From NCBI GenBank assembly GCA_965203985.1, contig CBDBDS010000003.1, positions 1 to 64,000 of the forward strand: DNA of 64,000 nt, given 5' to 3'. The position numbers were made by a program, and so were the translations under genes. This document shows positions 33,290-41,121 of the stretch, one piece after another. Source of the DNA: Bin87 sp965203985. GTDB taxonomy: Bacteria; Chloroflexota; Dehalococcoidia; Lucifugimonadales; UBA3495. Each line of letters opens with the position of its first letter. Within the stretch, counting starts at the first letter, position 1. Under the pieces are notes generated by a model that saw nothing but the letters and a program-made list of their open reading frames with translations, was not told the origin of the DNA and did no database searches.

Positions 33290-33673
33290 ATGAAAGATCG
33301 TTACGAACAGGAAATCGAGCAACTGCTGAACGAGCTGGAATCTGAGGTGCCGGATCCACCAACCGTGCCGGCTGATGCGCCTCCGCCTTTGGATGACCAA
33401 CCGTCTCCCTTCACTCCGCGTGAGCGACGTCCAAGGATCCTCATCTCGCCGACCAAGCTAGCCATCGCCGGCGGCGTAGTGGCAGTGGTAGGTCTGGTTC
33501 TGGTGAAGATGCCGATGCTGTCCCTGGCCGGCCTGCTGATAATGGCCGTAGCCGTAGCGTGGATGTTCATCCGCCGTATGGGCAACCGGCAGCAACAATA
33601 CTGGCGCGGTCGTCCCATCGAACCGGAGCCCCGGGGAGCCTGGCAGCGTTTTCGCCGCTGGTTGTCCCAGTAA
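33290..33673 (+). CDS. Hypothetical membrane protein
   Basis: A 127-residue protein of unknown family. An acidic, Pro-rich N terminus (residues 1-45) precedes two membrane helices, about 57-72 and 74-93, and a basic C-terminal tail rich in Arg and Trp (WRGRPIEPEPRGAWQRFRRWLSQ). The topology places both ends in the cytoplasm. A TATAAT box at 33238-33243 gives a leader of about 40 bases. Its TAA stop abuts the TAA stop of the opposing gamma-glutamyltransferase gene (palindrome TAATTA). Confidence 0.7.
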   Translation: MKDRYEQEIEQLLNELESEVPDPPTVPADAPPPLDDQPSPFTPRERRPRILISPTKLAIAGGVVAVVGLVLVKMPMLSLAGLLIMAVAVAWMFIRRMGNRQQQYWRGRPIEPEPRGAWQRFRRWLSQ

Positions 33674-35275
33674 TTACCAGCCGACGGCCGCCCCGTCCTT
33701 GCGGGGTTCGCTGCCGCCGCTGAGCACGCCGGACTCTGGGTCCCGGCTGATCGCCTGACCGCCGCCCATGCCGCCGGCTCCGCCTCGCTGAGGCCCGTGC
33801 ATCACGTTGACCCGGTGGCCCCGCTGGTGCAGGCCCATCACTACCGCGTCGTCCACGTCCCCTTCCAGCCAAACGGAATCCCCGGCCACTTGGAACCGCA
33901 GAGCGTCCAGGGCTCCTTGCGCGTCCATGCCGAAGTCCACCATGTTCGAGATCACTTGCAGGTGACCCTGCGGCTGCATGAACCCGCCCATGACGCCGTA
34001 GCTCAGCCAGAACTCGCCGTCCCGCGTCGCCATTGCCGGAATGATGGTGTGGAACGGCCGCTTGCCGCCCTCCAGCGAGTTGGCATGGCCGGGCCGCACG
34101 TTGAACAACGACGCGCGGTTGTGCATCACGATCCCGGTGCCGGGAACGACCAGGCCCGAGCCGAAATTGGCGAAAACGCTGTTGATCAGGGAGCAGGCAT
34201 TCCCCGCGCCATCGACCACGCTGATGTACACCGTGTCGCTTCCCGGAACCATCTTTCCGTAGGGGGCGGTGTCCATCGCCCGCTCCGGGTTGATCAGGCC
34301 GCGCCGGCCTTTCGCGTACTCTTTGGACGTCCACATTTCAGTGGGCACGTTAGCGCAGCGCGGGTCGGCCAGGTACTCGAATGCATCCGCGAACCCCAGC
34401 CGGGTGGCTTCGATCAGGTGGTGGTAGCGCTCCGCGCTCTGCGGACCCATCCCGGCAATGTCGAATCCCTCGACGATGTTCAGCGCTTCCAGCGCCACGA
34501 TGCCCTGTCCGTTAGGCGGACACTCCCAGCACGTGACCCCGCGGTAGTCGGTCTTAATGGGCTCGTCCCAGTCCGAGTGGTGCGACTCGAGGTCGTCCTC
34601 CGCCAGCCAGCCGCCCTGCTCCTGGACGAATTGCGCCATAGCTGATGCTATCGGCCCGGTGTAAAACGCCTCGCTTCCGCCCTCGGCAACTGCCCGCAGC
34701 GTGCCGGCCAGGGTGGGCAGCCGCATCATCTCCCCTTCACGAGGGGCGCGCCCGTTTACCAGTAACTCCTGTCCCGAGGGCAGCGCGGCCAGTTTGTCCT
34801 CCTGCTGTTTCCATTGGAACCCGATGATGTCGCTGACCGGAAAGCCGTTCTCCGCGTAATCTATGGCGGGCGCTAGCGCCTCAGCCAGGCTGATCGTACC
34901 CTCGGACTCCAGCAACACCTCCCAGCCGTGCACCGTCCCCGGAACCGATATGGACAGCGGGCCGAAGGCCGGCATCCGACTGTGACCCTTGGCGTGCAGG
35001 TCGTCAATCGACGCGGCCCGGGGAGCCCGGCCGCTGCCGTTCAGCGCCGTTACCTTCCGGTCCGCCGCTTTCCACATCAGCGCGAACACGTCGCCGCCGA
35101 CCCCCGTCGACATCGGCTCCACGACGTTCAGCGTCGCCGCCGTCGCCACCGCCGCGTCAACGGCGTTGCCCCCGTCCATCAGGACCCGGAGGCCGGCCAT
35201 CGCCGCCAGGGGTTGGCTGGTGGCAACCATCCCGTGGGTGGCGTGTATCGTGGAACGACGTGAGTTGAAAAACAT
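33674..35275 (-). CDS. Gamma-glutamyltransferase family protein
   Basis: A 533-residue Ntn-hydrolase precursor. Characteristic pieces are MVATSQPLAAMAGLRVLMDGGNAVDAAVATAATLNVVEPMSTGVGGDVFALMW at residues 16-70, and the autocleavage site GSDTVYISVVDGAGNACSLINSVFANFGSG near residue 350, with Thr as the nucleophile. After cleavage it transfers or hydrolyses gamma-glutamyl groups, for example from glutathione or acylamino substrates. No signal peptide is present, unlike most periplasmic forms. ATG 35275 has CGGAG ten bases upstream; the longer frame to 35413 runs over the neighbouring promoter. Confidence 0.9.
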   Translation of the reverse strand: MFFNSRRSTIHATHGMVATSQPLAAMAGLRVLMDGGNAVDAAVATAATLNVVEPMSTGVGGDVFALMWKAADRKVTALNGSGRAPRAASIDDLHAKGHSRMPAFGPLSISVPGTVHGWEVLLESEGTISLAEALAPAIDYAENGFPVSDIIGFQWKQQEDKLAALPSGQELLVNGRAPREGEMMRLPTLAGTLRAVAEGGSEAFYTGPIASAMAQFVQEQGGWLAEDDLESHHSDWDEPIKTDYRGVTCWECPPNGQGIVALEALNIVEGFDIAGMGPQSAERYHHLIEATRLGFADAFEYLADPRCANVPTEMWTSKEYAKGRRGLINPERAMDTAPYGKMVPGSDTVYISVVDGAGNACSLINSVFANFGSGLVVPGTGIVMHNRASLFNVRPGHANSLEGGKRPFHTIIPAMATRDGEFWLSYGVMGGFMQPQGHLQVISNMVDFGMDAQGALDALRFQVAGDSVWLEGDVDDAVVMGLHQRGHRVNVMHGPQRGGAGGMGGGQAISRDPESGVLSGGSEPRKDGAAVGW

Positions 35276-35442
35276 GGTGATAGCTCCGGGTTTGGGTGGC
35301 GGCCAGTTTAGCACGGCCCCGGAAATGTGGGAGTGTGGGCCGTTATGATAAGATGCTCGCGTCGTTTCTCTGGACCTGTTTTCCTGCGGTCCGCGACACT
35401 CCCACCAGCCCATTAGTTGTCACCACCCAGGAGGTTCCTTGA

Positions 35443-35916
35443 ATGGCCATCACCGTCGGTCAGCCCGCTCCCGATTTCACCCTGCACGAAAATCCCGCCA
35501 CTCGCCATAGCTTGAGCGACTACCGCGGCAAGAACGTGGTGCTCGCTTTCTTTCCGGGCGCTTTCACCGGCGTCTGCACCACCGAAATGTGCACGTTGCG
35601 CGACAGCATCGGCGAGTTCCAGAACATGAACGCCGAGGTTATCGGCATCACCGTGGACCCGCCCTTTGCCCAGGCCGCCTGGAAAGCGGCCAACGATGTC
35701 AACTACACATTCCTGAGCGACTACAACCGTGAGGTGGTAAACGCTTACGACGTTGCCCTGCCTGGTCTCGCCGGCATGGAAGGCTACATCGCCGCCAAGC
35801 GCGCCGTGACCATCGTCGACGCCGAGGGCATCGTCCGATACCACTGGGTCGCGGACGCCCCGGTCAATGAGCCGGATTACGATGAGGTCAAGGCCGCCGT
35901 CGCCGCTCTGGGCTGA
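35443..35916 (+). CDS. Peroxiredoxin (AhpE/AhpC-TSA family)
   Basis: A 157-residue thiol peroxidase. The catalytic region is FFPGAFTGVCTTEMCTLRD near residues 40-58, with the peroxidatic Cys (VC) and a second Cys four residues later; the conserved Arg of KRAVTIVD follows. Length and motif fit one-Cys AhpE-like or atypical two-Cys enzymes. It reduces hydrogen peroxide and organic hydroperoxides using a thiol donor. GGAGG lies about eight bases upstream of the ATG. A hairpin terminator follows 25 bases after the stop. Confidence 0.93.
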   Translation: MAITVGQPAPDFTLHENPATRHSLSDYRGKNVVLAFFPGAFTGVCTTEMCTLRDSIGEFQNMNAEVIGITVDPPFAQAAWKAANDVNYTFLSDYNREVVNAYDVALPGLAGMEGYIAAKRAVTIVDAEGIVRYHWVADAPVNEPDYDEVKAAVAALG

Positions 35917-35940
35917 TCCGCCGACCACCTCTTGAAACTC

Positions 35941-35968
35941 AGGGGCGACCGTCTCGGTCGCCCCTTTT
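35941..35968. terminator. Intrinsic terminator after peroxiredoxin gene
   Basis: An 11-base-pair stem (AGGGGCGACCG and complement), three-base loop, then TTTT on the plus strand. It also lies between convergent genes and belongs to the GGGGCG hairpin family. Confidence 0.85.
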
Positions 35969-35995
35969 CGTTGCTCGTTCCGGGCGGCTGTTCCG

Positions 35996-36967
35996 CTATG
36001 CTGCCCAGGGGTGGTTGGTTAACCGCTGCACCACCATGTTCGTCAGTCGCTCAGCGTCCACTTCGAGGCATACGTCCACATTCGCCTCTCTGCCCGTCAG
36101 CCCGTACCAGTCGGCCACCGTCTGGCCTCTCGTCAGGTCGCTGCCCGTGTCGACGGCCACCGGCAACCGTTGCATGGTCATCAGGGTTGGATCAATCGCC
36201 GCCGCCACGGCCGGCACGTCGTTGTAGCGCACCGCTTCGCCGTCGGCCAGCCGGCCCAGCCGTCGGTATGCCGCCTGCGTGTACGCCGATGCCGACACCA
36301 GCAGCTGCACCGCCGGCGCGGTACTGGCGCGCAGCCGCTCGAACTGCTCGTCCGAAAATCCGCACCGGTCGCACACGTCCAGTCCTACTTGAGTGATCGG
36401 CACGCCCGAGTCGTACAGGATCGCCGCCGCTTCCGGGTCTTCGTGGATGTTGGCCGTCGCTACCGGCGAAACATTGCCGGGAACCCTCACTGCCCCTCCC
36501 ATGACGACCACGCCGGCCAGCGCGTCTGCGATTTCCGGAGCCAGCCGCAGGGCCAACGCCAAGTTGGTCATCCGTCCCAACGCCAGAACCGTGATCTCCC
36601 CCGGCGCGTCCAGGGCCCTGGACGCTATTTCCACCGCCGCCCGCCGCGCCGGCCTGCTTTCCACTGGCTCAAGGGCCGGAGATTCATCGGCTACCTCCCC
36701 CAAAGCGTCGCCTCCGTGGATGTGCGACGCCCAGCCGGCAGTCGGAGGCCGGATCAGCGGCCCCTCGGCTCCCGGATACACCGGAATATCAGTCCGGCCG
36801 GCCACTGCGAGGATCCTGCGAGCGTTGTCCGCGCACCGCGGCATCGAACCGTTGCCGTAGCTGACCGTCAGCGCGTCGACTTGCAGTTCCGGGCTGGCCA
36901 GGGCCAGCAGGATGGCCGCGCAGTCGTCGACACCGGGATCCGTATCGATTATTACCCGTTTCGTCAT
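35996..36967 (-). CDS. Nucleoside hydrolase
   Basis: A 323-residue N-ribohydrolase of the inosine/uridine-preferring family. The calcium-binding N-terminal DTDPGVDDCAAILLAL near residue 8 is diagnostic. VSYGNGSMPRCADNARRIL, HGGDALG near 88, VVMGGAVRVPGNVSPVATANIHEDPEAA near 155-182 and the C-terminal NDVPAVAAAIDP complete the active site. It cleaves nucleosides to base and ribose for salvage. ATG 36967 begins just before the DTDPG motif; an upstream in-frame start at 37030 adds residues unlike the family. Monocistronic by position. Confidence 0.92.
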   Translation of the reverse strand: MTKRVIIDTDPGVDDCAAILLALASPELQVDALTVSYGNGSMPRCADNARRILAVAGRTDIPVYPGAEGPLIRPPTAGWASHIHGGDALGEVADESPALEPVESRPARRAAVEIASRALDAPGEITVLALGRMTNLALALRLAPEIADALAGVVVMGGAVRVPGNVSPVATANIHEDPEAAAILYDSGVPITQVGLDVCDRCGFSDEQFERLRASTAPAVQLLVSASAYTQAAYRRLGRLADGEAVRYNDVPAVAAAIDPTLMTMQRLPVAVDTGSDLTRGQTVADWYGLTGREANVDVCLEVDAERLTNMVVQRLTNHPWAA

Positions 36968-37044
36968 GTTGGTTCTCAGACCCTTGAAGGCTGACGGAAC
37001 GGTCCTGCTGGGCTGGTGGTGTCCCACCAACCCTGCGACCCGTT

Positions 37045-37073
37045 TTGACGTCCGCAGTCGGTTACGGCATTAT
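37045..37073 (+). promoter_or_regulatory. Promoter of the zinc alcohol dehydrogenase gene
   Basis: TTGACG (37045-37050), 17-base spacer, CATTAT (37068-37073). Leader of about 45 bases to the ATG at 37124. Confidence 0.5.
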
Positions 37074-37123
37074 ACCTGCCGCTAGGCGGGCTGCTCGGCG
37101 TGGCCCACTCGGAGGGAAAGCTA

Positions 37124-38212
37124 ATGCCGGTCAACGAAGTTCAGGGTGTGGTATCGCGAGCCAAAGGCGCGGCGGTCGAACTGGTTCCGATCCTGGTGCC
37201 GGACCCCGGAGAGGGCGAGGCGCTGGTGCGCGTGCAGGCGTGCGGTGTCTGTCACACCGACCTGCACTACCGTGAGGGGGCGATCAACGACGACTTCCCC
37301 TTCCTGTTGGGCCACGAGGCGGCCGGCGTGGTTGAGAGGGTCGGCGCGGACGTGACCAACGTTGCGCCCGGCGATTTCGTGATCCTCGCCTGGCGAGCGC
37401 CTTGCGGCAACTGCCGGTCCTGCCTGCGCGGTCGGCCGTGGTACTGCTTCGCCAGCCGCAACGCCCAGCAAAAGATGACCCTGACCGACGGCTCCCCACT
37501 GTCGCCCGCGTTGGGCATCGGCGCCTTTTGCGAGCTGACCCTGGTCGACGCCCTTCAGGCCGTCAAGGTCGATCCGTCCGCCAACCCACTGGCCGCCGGC
37601 CTCATCGGCTGCGGAGTGATGGCTGGCCTGGGCGCCGCCATGAACACCGGCGATGTCGGACGCGGCGACTCCGTCGCCGTCATCGGATGCGGCGGAGTGG
37701 GCAACGCGGCCATCGCGGGCTCCCGCCTGTCGGGCGCTCACACCATCATCGGTGTCGACATAGACGAACGCAAGCTGGAGTGGGCCCGCCAGTTGGGCGC
37801 CACACATACGATCAACTCCACCGATAGGGATCCGGTCGAGGCGATCCGGGATATCACCGGCGGCAACGGCGCCAACGTAGTCATCGAGGCAGTGGGCAAC
37901 CCGGCCACCTACGAGCAGGCCTTCTACGCCCGTGATCTGGCCGGCACCGTCGTCCTGGTCGGCGTACCCGATCCCACCATGAGAATCGAACTGCCCCTGA
38001 TCGAGGTGTTCGGCCGTGGCGGTTCGTTGAAGTCCTCGTGGTACGGGGACTGCCTGCCCACTCGTGATTTCCCGATGCTCATCGACCTGTACCTGCAGGG
38101 CAGGCTCGATCTGGACGCCTTCGTAAGCGAGAGCATCGGTATAGGCGATGTCGAGGCCGCTTTCGCCAGCATGGAGCGCGGTGAAGTCCTTCGCTCCGTG
38201 GTGGTCATGTAG
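37124..38212 (+). CDS. Zinc-dependent alcohol dehydrogenase, mycothiol-dependent formaldehyde dehydrogenase type (MscR-like)
   Basis: A 362-residue medium-chain dehydrogenase. Catalytic zinc: CGVCHTDLHYREGAINDDFPFLLGHEAAGVVE near residues 40-70. Structural zinc: CGNCRSCLRGRPWYCF near 95-110. Rossmann: AVIGCGGVGNAAIAGSRLSGAHTIIGVDID near 185-215. The segments QKMTLTDG, SPALGIGAFCE, ARDLAGTVVLVGVP and SSWYGDCLPTRDFPMLIDLYLQGRLDLD closely resemble actinobacterial S-(hydroxymethyl)mycothiol dehydrogenase. ATG 37124 has GGAGGG seven bases upstream. Ten bases separate it from the following hydrolase. Whether this organism makes mycothiol is unknown, so a different substrate is possible. Confidence 0.9.
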   Translation: MPVNEVQGVVSRAKGAAVELVPILVPDPGEGEALVRVQACGVCHTDLHYREGAINDDFPFLLGHEAAGVVERVGADVTNVAPGDFVILAWRAPCGNCRSCLRGRPWYCFASRNAQQKMTLTDGSPLSPALGIGAFCELTLVDALQAVKVDPSANPLAAGLIGCGVMAGLGAAMNTGDVGRGDSVAVIGCGGVGNAAIAGSRLSGAHTIIGVDIDERKLEWARQLGATHTINSTDRDPVEAIRDITGGNGANVVIEAVGNPATYEQAFYARDLAGTVVLVGVPDPTMRIELPLIEVFGRGGSLKSSWYGDCLPTRDFPMLIDLYLQGRLDLDAFVSESIGIGDVEAAFASMERGEVLRSVVVM

Positions 38213-38221
38213 ACCCGCGCC

Positions 38222-38959
38222 ATGGCGACGTTCGTCCTGATACACGGGGCCTGGCACGGCGGATGGTCCTGGTGGAAGACCGCCCCGCTGTTGCGACAGG
38301 CCGACCATAGAGTCCTGGCCCCAAGCCTGACCGGGTTGGGGGAGCGGGAGCATTTGGCGGCGCTGCTGCCGCCGGCTGCGATCAATCTCGACCTGCACGT
38401 TCGTGACGTGGTCTCACTGCTCAACGCCGAGGATCTGACCGATGTCATCCTCGTCGGTCACGCATACGCGGGAATGGTGATTACCGGTGTTGCGGAACTG
38501 GCTCCCGAACGCATCTCGACCCTGGTCTACGTCAATGGCGTGGCCCCCGCTGACGGCGAGGCAATGGTCGATCAGCTCGAGGCCGTCCGCGGCCCTGAGT
38601 TCGTCGCCCGCATCCGTGGGTTCATCGCGGAAGGAACGCCGCTAATGCCTGCGCCCACCACTGCCGGTGAGATTGCGCAACGCTGGTCCGTAACAGACCC
38701 GGCAGACCAGGCGTTCATGTTGCCCCGGCTTTCGCCCCAGCCTACCCTCACTTTCGCCCAGGTCGTTCGAACAGGCAATCCTGACGCCGCTGCCCTTCGC
38801 CGCGAGTTCATCCTCTGTAGCGAATCGGGCTTCGAACCCGTGGCCCAGCGCGCTGCCGCTTCCGGTTGGGGCGTCCACCATATCGACACCGGTCACGATC
38901 CCATGGTCACCACGCCCCGGGAGCTGGCAGACATCCTGCTGACCATCGTGTCTTCATAG
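38222..38959 (+). CDS. Alpha/beta hydrolase fold protein lacking the nucleophile Ser
   Basis: A 245-residue protein with the RsbQ/hydroxynitrile-lyase-like alpha/beta fold: FVLIHGAWHGGWSWWKTAPLLRQADHRVLAPSLTGLGER at the N terminus and HHIDTGHDPMVTTPRELADIL at the C terminus, with the catalytic His. The nucleophile elbow reads LVGHAYAGMVITG where the family has GHSYGG, so the serine is Ala and one Gly is Ala. The classical hydrolase mechanism is therefore not possible at this site. It follows the dehydrogenase by ten bases and probably shares its transcript. Non-catalytic, lyase-like or degenerate roles are all possible. Confidence 0.85.
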   Translation: MATFVLIHGAWHGGWSWWKTAPLLRQADHRVLAPSLTGLGEREHLAALLPPAAINLDLHVRDVVSLLNAEDLTDVILVGHAYAGMVITGVAELAPERISTLVYVNGVAPADGEAMVDQLEAVRGPEFVARIRGFIAEGTPLMPAPTTAGEIAQRWSVTDPADQAFMLPRLSPQPTLTFAQVVRTGNPDAAALRREFILCSESGFEPVAQRAAASGWGVHHIDTGHDPMVTTPRELADILLTIVSS

Positions 38960-39005
38960 CCAGTGCCAGGCGCTTTGGACCGCCGCGCACCGCGGCGCCG
39001 TTTTC

Positions 39006-39034
39006 TTGACGCATTTCGGGTTACGCAGTACCAT
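39006..39034 (+). promoter_or_regulatory. Promoter of the rpmH-rnpA-yidD-yidC-jag cluster
   Basis: TTGACG (39006-39011), 17-base spacer, TACCAT (39029-39034), about 24 bases before the rpmH ATG. Confidence 0.6.
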
Positions 39035-39057
39035 GATTTGCCGTCGGAGACCTACCT

Positions 39058-39195
39058 ATGCCCAAACGAACTTACCAACCCAAAAAGCGACGCCGCGCTC
39101 GCGTGCACGGCTTCCGCTCACGTTCACGCACTTCCGACGGTCGCGCGGTACTGCGCCGCCGGCGTTTCAAGGGCCGGCACCGGCTCTCCGTATAG
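39058..39195 (+). CDS. rpmH: 50S ribosomal protein L34
   Basis: A 45-residue, very basic protein. It begins MPKRTYQPKKRRRARVHGFR, continues with SRSRTSDGRAVLRRRRFKGR and ends HRLSV, the normal L34 pattern (KRTYQP...HGFR.R..T..GR.VL..RR.KGR..LS). It binds 23S rRNA in the large subunit. It is short and easily missed. The rnpA gene follows 47 bases later, the classic rpmH-rnpA order, normally near the chromosomal origin or dnaA, although no dnaA is visible here. Confidence 0.96.
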   Translation: MPKRTYQPKKRRRARVHGFRSRSRTSDGRAVLRRRRFKGRHRLSV

Positions 39196-39242
39196 CCAAC
39201 GGCCTGTTGGCTGCTTTGAACGTCGCCGGTTCCCTACAGCCG

Positions 39243-39620
39243 ATGCAACGGCAACATAGGCTGGGCGCCACCGCTCGTATCTCGGAGGTCCATCGCCGGG
39301 GACGGAGCGTTGCCAACGGCCTGCTGGTTATGCGGGTGCTGCCCAATGGCCTGGATCGCAGCCGTTTCTGTTTCGTAACCGGAAAGCGTGTCGGGAAAGC
39401 GGTGGTGCGCAACCGTGTTAAACGCCGCTTGCGGGAGGTTGTCCGCAACTCCGCTCCGGCGCCCGGTTGGGACACCGTTCTCATCGCCCGTAAAGGCGCC
39501 GGCGACGCCGATTTCAAGCAGTTGGAACGTGCCGTGCACAACCTCATCCGACGCACCAGGCTGAACGCCCCTCCCGCTCCTGCCGAGGGTCAGGATAATA
39601 TGCGAGACGCCGCGAAATGA
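39243..39620 (+). CDS. rnpA: Ribonuclease P protein component
   Basis: A 125-residue RnpA, the protein cofactor of RNase P that helps remove 5' leaders from tRNA precursors. Core motifs are SRFCFVTGKRVGKAVVRNRVKRRLREVVRNS near residues 38-70, containing the RNR signature, and DTVLIARKGAGDADFKQLERAVHNLIRR. ATG 39243 starts MQRQHRLGATARI. The frame is open further upstream, but that part overlaps rpmH and lacks family similarity. Its stop overlaps the yidD start (ATGA). Confidence 0.93.
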   Translation: MQRQHRLGATARISEVHRRGRSVANGLLVMRVLPNGLDRSRFCFVTGKRVGKAVVRNRVKRRLREVVRNSAPAPGWDTVLIARKGAGDADFKQLERAVHNLIRRTRLNAPPAPAEGQDNMRDAAK

Positions 39621-39826
39621 GAGCAGTCGCCGTCGGAGCCATCCGCCTTTACCAGCAGGCGCTATCCCCGTACCTGCCAGGAGTTTGTCGCTACCAACCC
39701 AGTTGCTCCCAGTATGCCGCGGACGCAATCGTCCGTTACGGCGTCGTGCGGGGAACCTGGCTCGGCGTCCGTCGAATATTGCGCTGTACTCCCGTGGGCG
39801 GCCACGGGTATGATCCCGTAGTTTGA
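39617..39826 (+). CDS. yidD: Membrane protein insertion efficiency factor YidD
   Basis: A 69-residue YidD. Typical pattern: AIRLYQQALSPYLPGVCRYQPSCSQYAADAIVRYGVVRGTWLGVRRILRCTPVGGHGYDPV, with three conserved Cys (CRYQPSC, RC). It assists YidC-mediated insertion of inner-membrane proteins. The ATG overlaps the rnpA stop by four bases (ATGA). The expected next gene, yidC, is displaced by a lipoprotein gene. Confidence 0.95.
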   Translation: MRAVAVGAIRLYQQALSPYLPGVCRYQPSCSQYAADAIVRYGVVRGTWLGVRRILRCTPVGGHGYDPVV

Positions 39827-39835
39827 CCGTTGATA

Positions 39836-41071
39836 ATGACCCACCAATTCCCGCCCTCCCGCAATCTCCTGACCCGCTGGGCCTTCCCCGCCACATCACG
39901 ATCCTTGAGGATGCTGCTGGCCCTTGCCGCGCTTGCGGTTCTGTGCCTGGCGTTCGGTGGCTGCGGGCGGGATTTGGGGGCGTCCACCAAGGGATGGGGT
40001 TCCGTGGCGGTGGCGAATGGAGTGGTGTACGCCACTACGCTGTCCGGCCAAGTCTACGCCCTGGACGACTTCGGACTGGAAGGCGTCAGCACCCGGTGGC
40101 TGTCATCTGTCGGACCCGAAAACGGATTTGGCGGAGCCTACGGCTCTCCAGCGGTGGGACGCTACGTGTACGTGTCGGGGATTGACGGCTTCCTTTATGC
40201 TTTCGACGGCTCTGGAGGTGCTGGCGCGGTACAGGTGGCATGGCGCCAGCCCCAGTTCGAGGCAGAAGATATGCCACCCCTGGTCGGAAGCCCTGCACTG
40301 GACGAGGCCGGCGGCATCATCGCCGTGGGATCCGAAGACGGTGGACTGTACGCGTACAACGCCCTGACCGGAGAGAGCCTCCGCTGGTCTCCCTTCCGCA
40401 CCGACGGGAAGGTTTGGTCTACCCCGGTGCTGCGTAACGGGGTGGCCTATTTCGGTTCACAGGATGGCAGTGTTTACGCCGTCAGTTTGGAAACCGGAGC
40501 GTTGGTCTGGCGTTTCGACACCGGCGCCGCCGTGGTGGCCACGCCCCTGGTTCACAAGAATCTCCTCATCGTTGGCTCCTTCGACCGTCAGCTGTATGCC
40601 CTGGGTCTGAACGACGGCCAGCCGCGCTGGCAGGTCGGGGCGGCGAACTGGTGGTGGGCAACCCCGGTTTCCTCCGGCCGCGCGATCTACGCCGCCTCCA
40701 TGGACGGCAACGTGTACGCTGTCGACGACAACGGCGTGTTGCTCTGGACGTACGACATGGGCGCTCCCATCGTTGCCAATCCGGTGCTGGTTGAGCGCGG
40801 TCTGGTGGTAGCCTCCCGGGAGGGCCGGGTGGTGTTGCTTCGCGCGTCCGCATCGGCTCAGGAAGCGCCGCTGGAAATAGCCTCCTACAGCATCCCCGAC
40901 GTCGAGATCAAATCTCCCTTGGTCAAAGCCGGCACCGCCGGTCTCGGCGGCGCGAGCGAGCAGGAAGCGGTGTATCTGGGAACCGACGACGGCAAGGTCC
41001 ACCGGCTCCAAGTGCTCTCCGGTTTTACACCGCAATGGTGTTACGACACTTCCGAGAACGTCAGATGCTAA
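39836..41071 (+). CDS. PQQ-like beta-propeller lipoprotein (BamB-like)
   Basis: A 411-residue exported protein. The N terminus has a basic segment, a hydrophobic stretch near residues 25-42 (RMLLALAALAVLCLAFGG) and a Cys, fitting a lipoprotein signal although the -3 residue (Phe) is not ideal. The remainder is a propeller of PQQ-type repeats, e.g. GSPALDEAGGIIAVGSEDGGLYAYNALTG, STPVLRNGVAYFGSQDGSVYAVSLETGALVWRF and VNGxxYA-like strands. The fold resembles BamB, but a Bam complex is not expected here. It lies between yidD and yidC, so a role with the YidC insertase or a chaperone-like function outside the membrane is a reasonable inference. Confidence 0.82.
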   Translation: MTHQFPPSRNLLTRWAFPATSRSLRMLLALAALAVLCLAFGGCGRDLGASTKGWGSVAVANGVVYATTLSGQVYALDDFGLEGVSTRWLSSVGPENGFGGAYGSPAVGRYVYVSGIDGFLYAFDGSGGAGAVQVAWRQPQFEAEDMPPLVGSPALDEAGGIIAVGSEDGGLYAYNALTGESLRWSPFRTDGKVWSTPVLRNGVAYFGSQDGSVYAVSLETGALVWRFDTGAAVVATPLVHKNLLIVGSFDRQLYALGLNDGQPRWQVGAANWWWATPVSSGRAIYAASMDGNVYAVDDNGVLLWTYDMGAPIVANPVLVERGLVVASREGRVVLLRASASAQEAPLEIASYSIPDVEIKSPLVKAGTAGLGGASEQEAVYLGTDDGKVHRLQVLSGFTPQWCYDTSENVRC

Positions 41072-41121
41072 CGCAACTTGGGACTCATGGCCGCAATCAG
41101 CGTTCTGATAGGTAAACCGCA

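Noticed and set aside
39006..39242. N-terminal extension of rnpA
   Set aside because: It reads through rpmH in another frame; rpmH is unmistakable.
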